Positions 62,917 to 64,000 of a stretch of 64,000 nucleotides of DNA are shown piece by piece. The DNA lies in NCBI GenBank assembly GCA_051208045.1, contig JBPJFY010000006.1, positions 210,868-274,867 on the forward strand, written 5' to 3'. This DNA is from LZORAL124-50-18 sp051208045. Its GTDB lineage: Bacteria; Pseudomonadota; Gammaproteobacteria; Pseudomonadales; Oleiphilaceae. Each line of letters opens with the position of its first letter. Within the stretch, counting starts at the first letter, position 1. Below the pieces are notes generated by a model, which was given only the letters and a program-made list of their open reading frames with translations, ran no database searches and had not been told where the DNA came from. The translations under genes were made by a program, and so were the position numbers.

Positions 62917-62943
62917 ACGCAGGCTGATGGGTCTGCGTTTTTT
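62917..62943 (+). terminator. Rho-independent terminator
   Basis: ACGCAG and CTGCGT form a 6-bp stem with a 10-base loop, followed by six T, 26 bases after the preceding stop. Confidence 0.75.
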
Positions 62944-63055
62944 GGGTCACTTTTGCTCCGAATGGTATGATTGGATAGAAACAATAGGGTGTAGCACTTC
63001 CCCTCGGTTTTCTATTACAATGCGTGCTTTTCACGGACGAACAGGAAGGATGACC

Positions 63056-63817
63056 ATGGCAAACGGAATGCCAGCTAACATAAGTGCGCCTCAGAGAGTT
63101 CAAGACAACTCACGATTGTTGGACTCTATTACTGATACAGATAGTTTGATACAACAATTCGCTACTCACTCTGGAAGAGTAGACACTTTGGCATTAGCTC
63201 AGCATATTCAGACACTTGAAGGAATCAACCAGGAAACAGCTAAGCTGGTGCTGGTAGATGTGATGCGCGCGTTGGGAGCCGGGAAAAACCCAATGGATCT
63301 ATACCATTTCCGGCAAGACTAGAATTCGCTGAATCCTCTCGGCGCTTATAGCGAAAGCACTTCTTCAGATGTAGACGATTCATTAACCTCTACAAAACAA
63401 CTAAGTTCGTTGAGCATCATACGACAAGAGTTGCCAAACTGGGTTGAGGAAGAAATCACTGCTCCCTTATCTAGCGTAGTTAATGCTTTTAAAGACAGCG
63501 CTAAAGAGAATCTCTCCCTCAAAATTGGCTTCGAGGGCGCTTATGGTATCGGGGGTACGGTTCAAGGAACGACCAGTCTGGGTGGCGATTATGGCTATGA
63601 GGCTACATTGAATAAAGGAATTATGCTGAATCCTGTTGGAAGCCTATCCGGCACAATATATTCGTCCGGCACAATTGAAGGTTTTTTTCAGTCAGTTGAG
63701 TTCTGTGCGATAGGGTGTATCAGCGTAGAGACCAATTATCAGGATTGGTCAATAGGTATCGCACTCGGTACTGCAGCGGGCTTCAACTTTCAAACTGGTG
63801 TTAAAGGAACGTTGTAA
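63056..63817 (+). pseudogene. Hypothetical gene interrupted by an in-frame stop
   Basis: AGGAAGG precedes ATG 63056. The first part (88 residues, MANGMPANISAPQ to YHFRQD) ends at TAG 63320. The same frame stays open through 63817 with no new good start: it resumes as NSLNPLGAYSESTSSD, then LPNWVEEEITAPLSSVVNAF and a Gly/Thr-rich beta tail (GFEGAYGIGGTVQGTTSLGG). So one codon seems to have become a stop in a gene of about 250 residues. It is also possible that these are two genes, the second starting at TTG 63410. No family recognised. The insertion sequence begins just after. Confidence 0.55.
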
Positions 63818-63837
63818 ATGCTCTTTTTTGTCATCCT

Positions 63838-64000
63838 AGGAGCCTGTCGGACTTTTAACTCCGAACATCAAAGCGTGAGATAATAACGCCACTCTATTAC
63901 TCTTACATCGAGAGCCAGAATTTCCATGAGCCGTTTTATCACTGCCAACCGAAACACTGATTATCTGCTACCTCCCTCCGTCGACGAGTGGCTGCCCGAG
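63838..64000 (+). mobile_element. Left end of an IS1182-like insertion sequence (cut by window edge)
   Basis: The end is taken from the predicted transposase start and the upstream AGGAGCCTGTCGGACTT, which looks like a terminal repeat. The exact border and target duplication cannot be set without the other end. Confidence 0.55.
63926..64000 (+). CDS. IS1182-family transposase, N-terminal 25 residues
   Basis: The visible peptide MSRFITANRNTDYLLPPSVD, continuing EWLPE, matches the conserved start of IS1182-type transposases (the LLPPSVDEWLPE block). The rest, with the DDE catalytic residues, lies outside the window. Confidence 0.75.
   Translation, partial: MSRFITANRNTDYLLPPSVDEWLPE

Overview
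The window reads as the chromosome of a Gram-negative, probably marine or halotolerant gammaproteobacterium. This is an inference from gene families: a class I lipase with its Lif foldase, a multi-subunit Mrp cation/proton antiporter, SoxR with a canonical SoxR box, DUF1127, YqaA and Tag. No rRNA or tRNA gene was recognised, so nothing in the window fixes the genus.

Positions 1-4637 hold a partial SGNH hydrolase with a small partner gene (minus strand). They are followed by a plus-strand group of small conserved families: dual OB-fold (DuOB), DUF488, DUF4326 and a uracil-DNA-glycosylase-like protein with an extra C-terminal domain. This type of group is usually seen in accessory or conflict-related islands.

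Positions 4744-19608 hold a complete type III-A CRISPR-Cas locus. The effector operon (plus strand) is an NE0113-family CARF gene, cas10/csm1, csm2, csm3, csm4, csm5 and cas6. A divergent adaptation operon (minus strand) is cas2, cas1, a shortened Cas1 paralogue that appears to have lost its catalytic residues, and a second cas2. It runs into CRISPR array 1. Array 2 follows cas6. Both arrays are transcribed leftward, have a closely matching 84-bp leader on their right side, and use 36-bp repeats that differ at one base. A second minus-strand pair encodes a DxTHG/HEPN Csx1-like RNase and Csx16. The duplicated integrase set, with one dead-looking Cas1, is the most unusual feature of the window.

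Positions 20094-30425 hold mixed accessory genes: two linked hypothetical genes, an ABC-type transmembrane protein without ATPase followed by a 33-residue ORF, a hipBA toxin-antitoxin pair with a visible operator, an MscS-type channel, tag, a 271-bp MITE-like element, a DUF4139 secreted protein and a FilA/DUF6160-like secreted protein.

Positions 30480-46470 hold an acyl-CoA dehydrogenase, a FFLEE-motif-like protein, a DUF4214/FG-GAP secreted protein broken by a frameshift, an Mrp antiporter operon with three NuoL/M/N-type subunits and a DUF4040-MnhB fusion, the lipase-foldase pair, and a family VIII-type serine hydrolase.

Positions 46690-62891 hold a small PilN/PilO-like membrane gene set, a three-gene membrane cassette, a DUF6795-like protein, DUF1127 and a divergent LysR regulator, a PlsC-like acyltransferase with an altered catalytic motif, an amidoligase/C26 peptidase/YqaA group, a methyltransferase, a bufferin (BufABC-DoxX) metal-stress operon, a SoxR regulator with its VOC target, and several small regulators and hypotheticals.

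The right edge (63056-64000) holds a gene interrupted by an in-frame stop, followed by the start of an IS1182-like insertion sequence.
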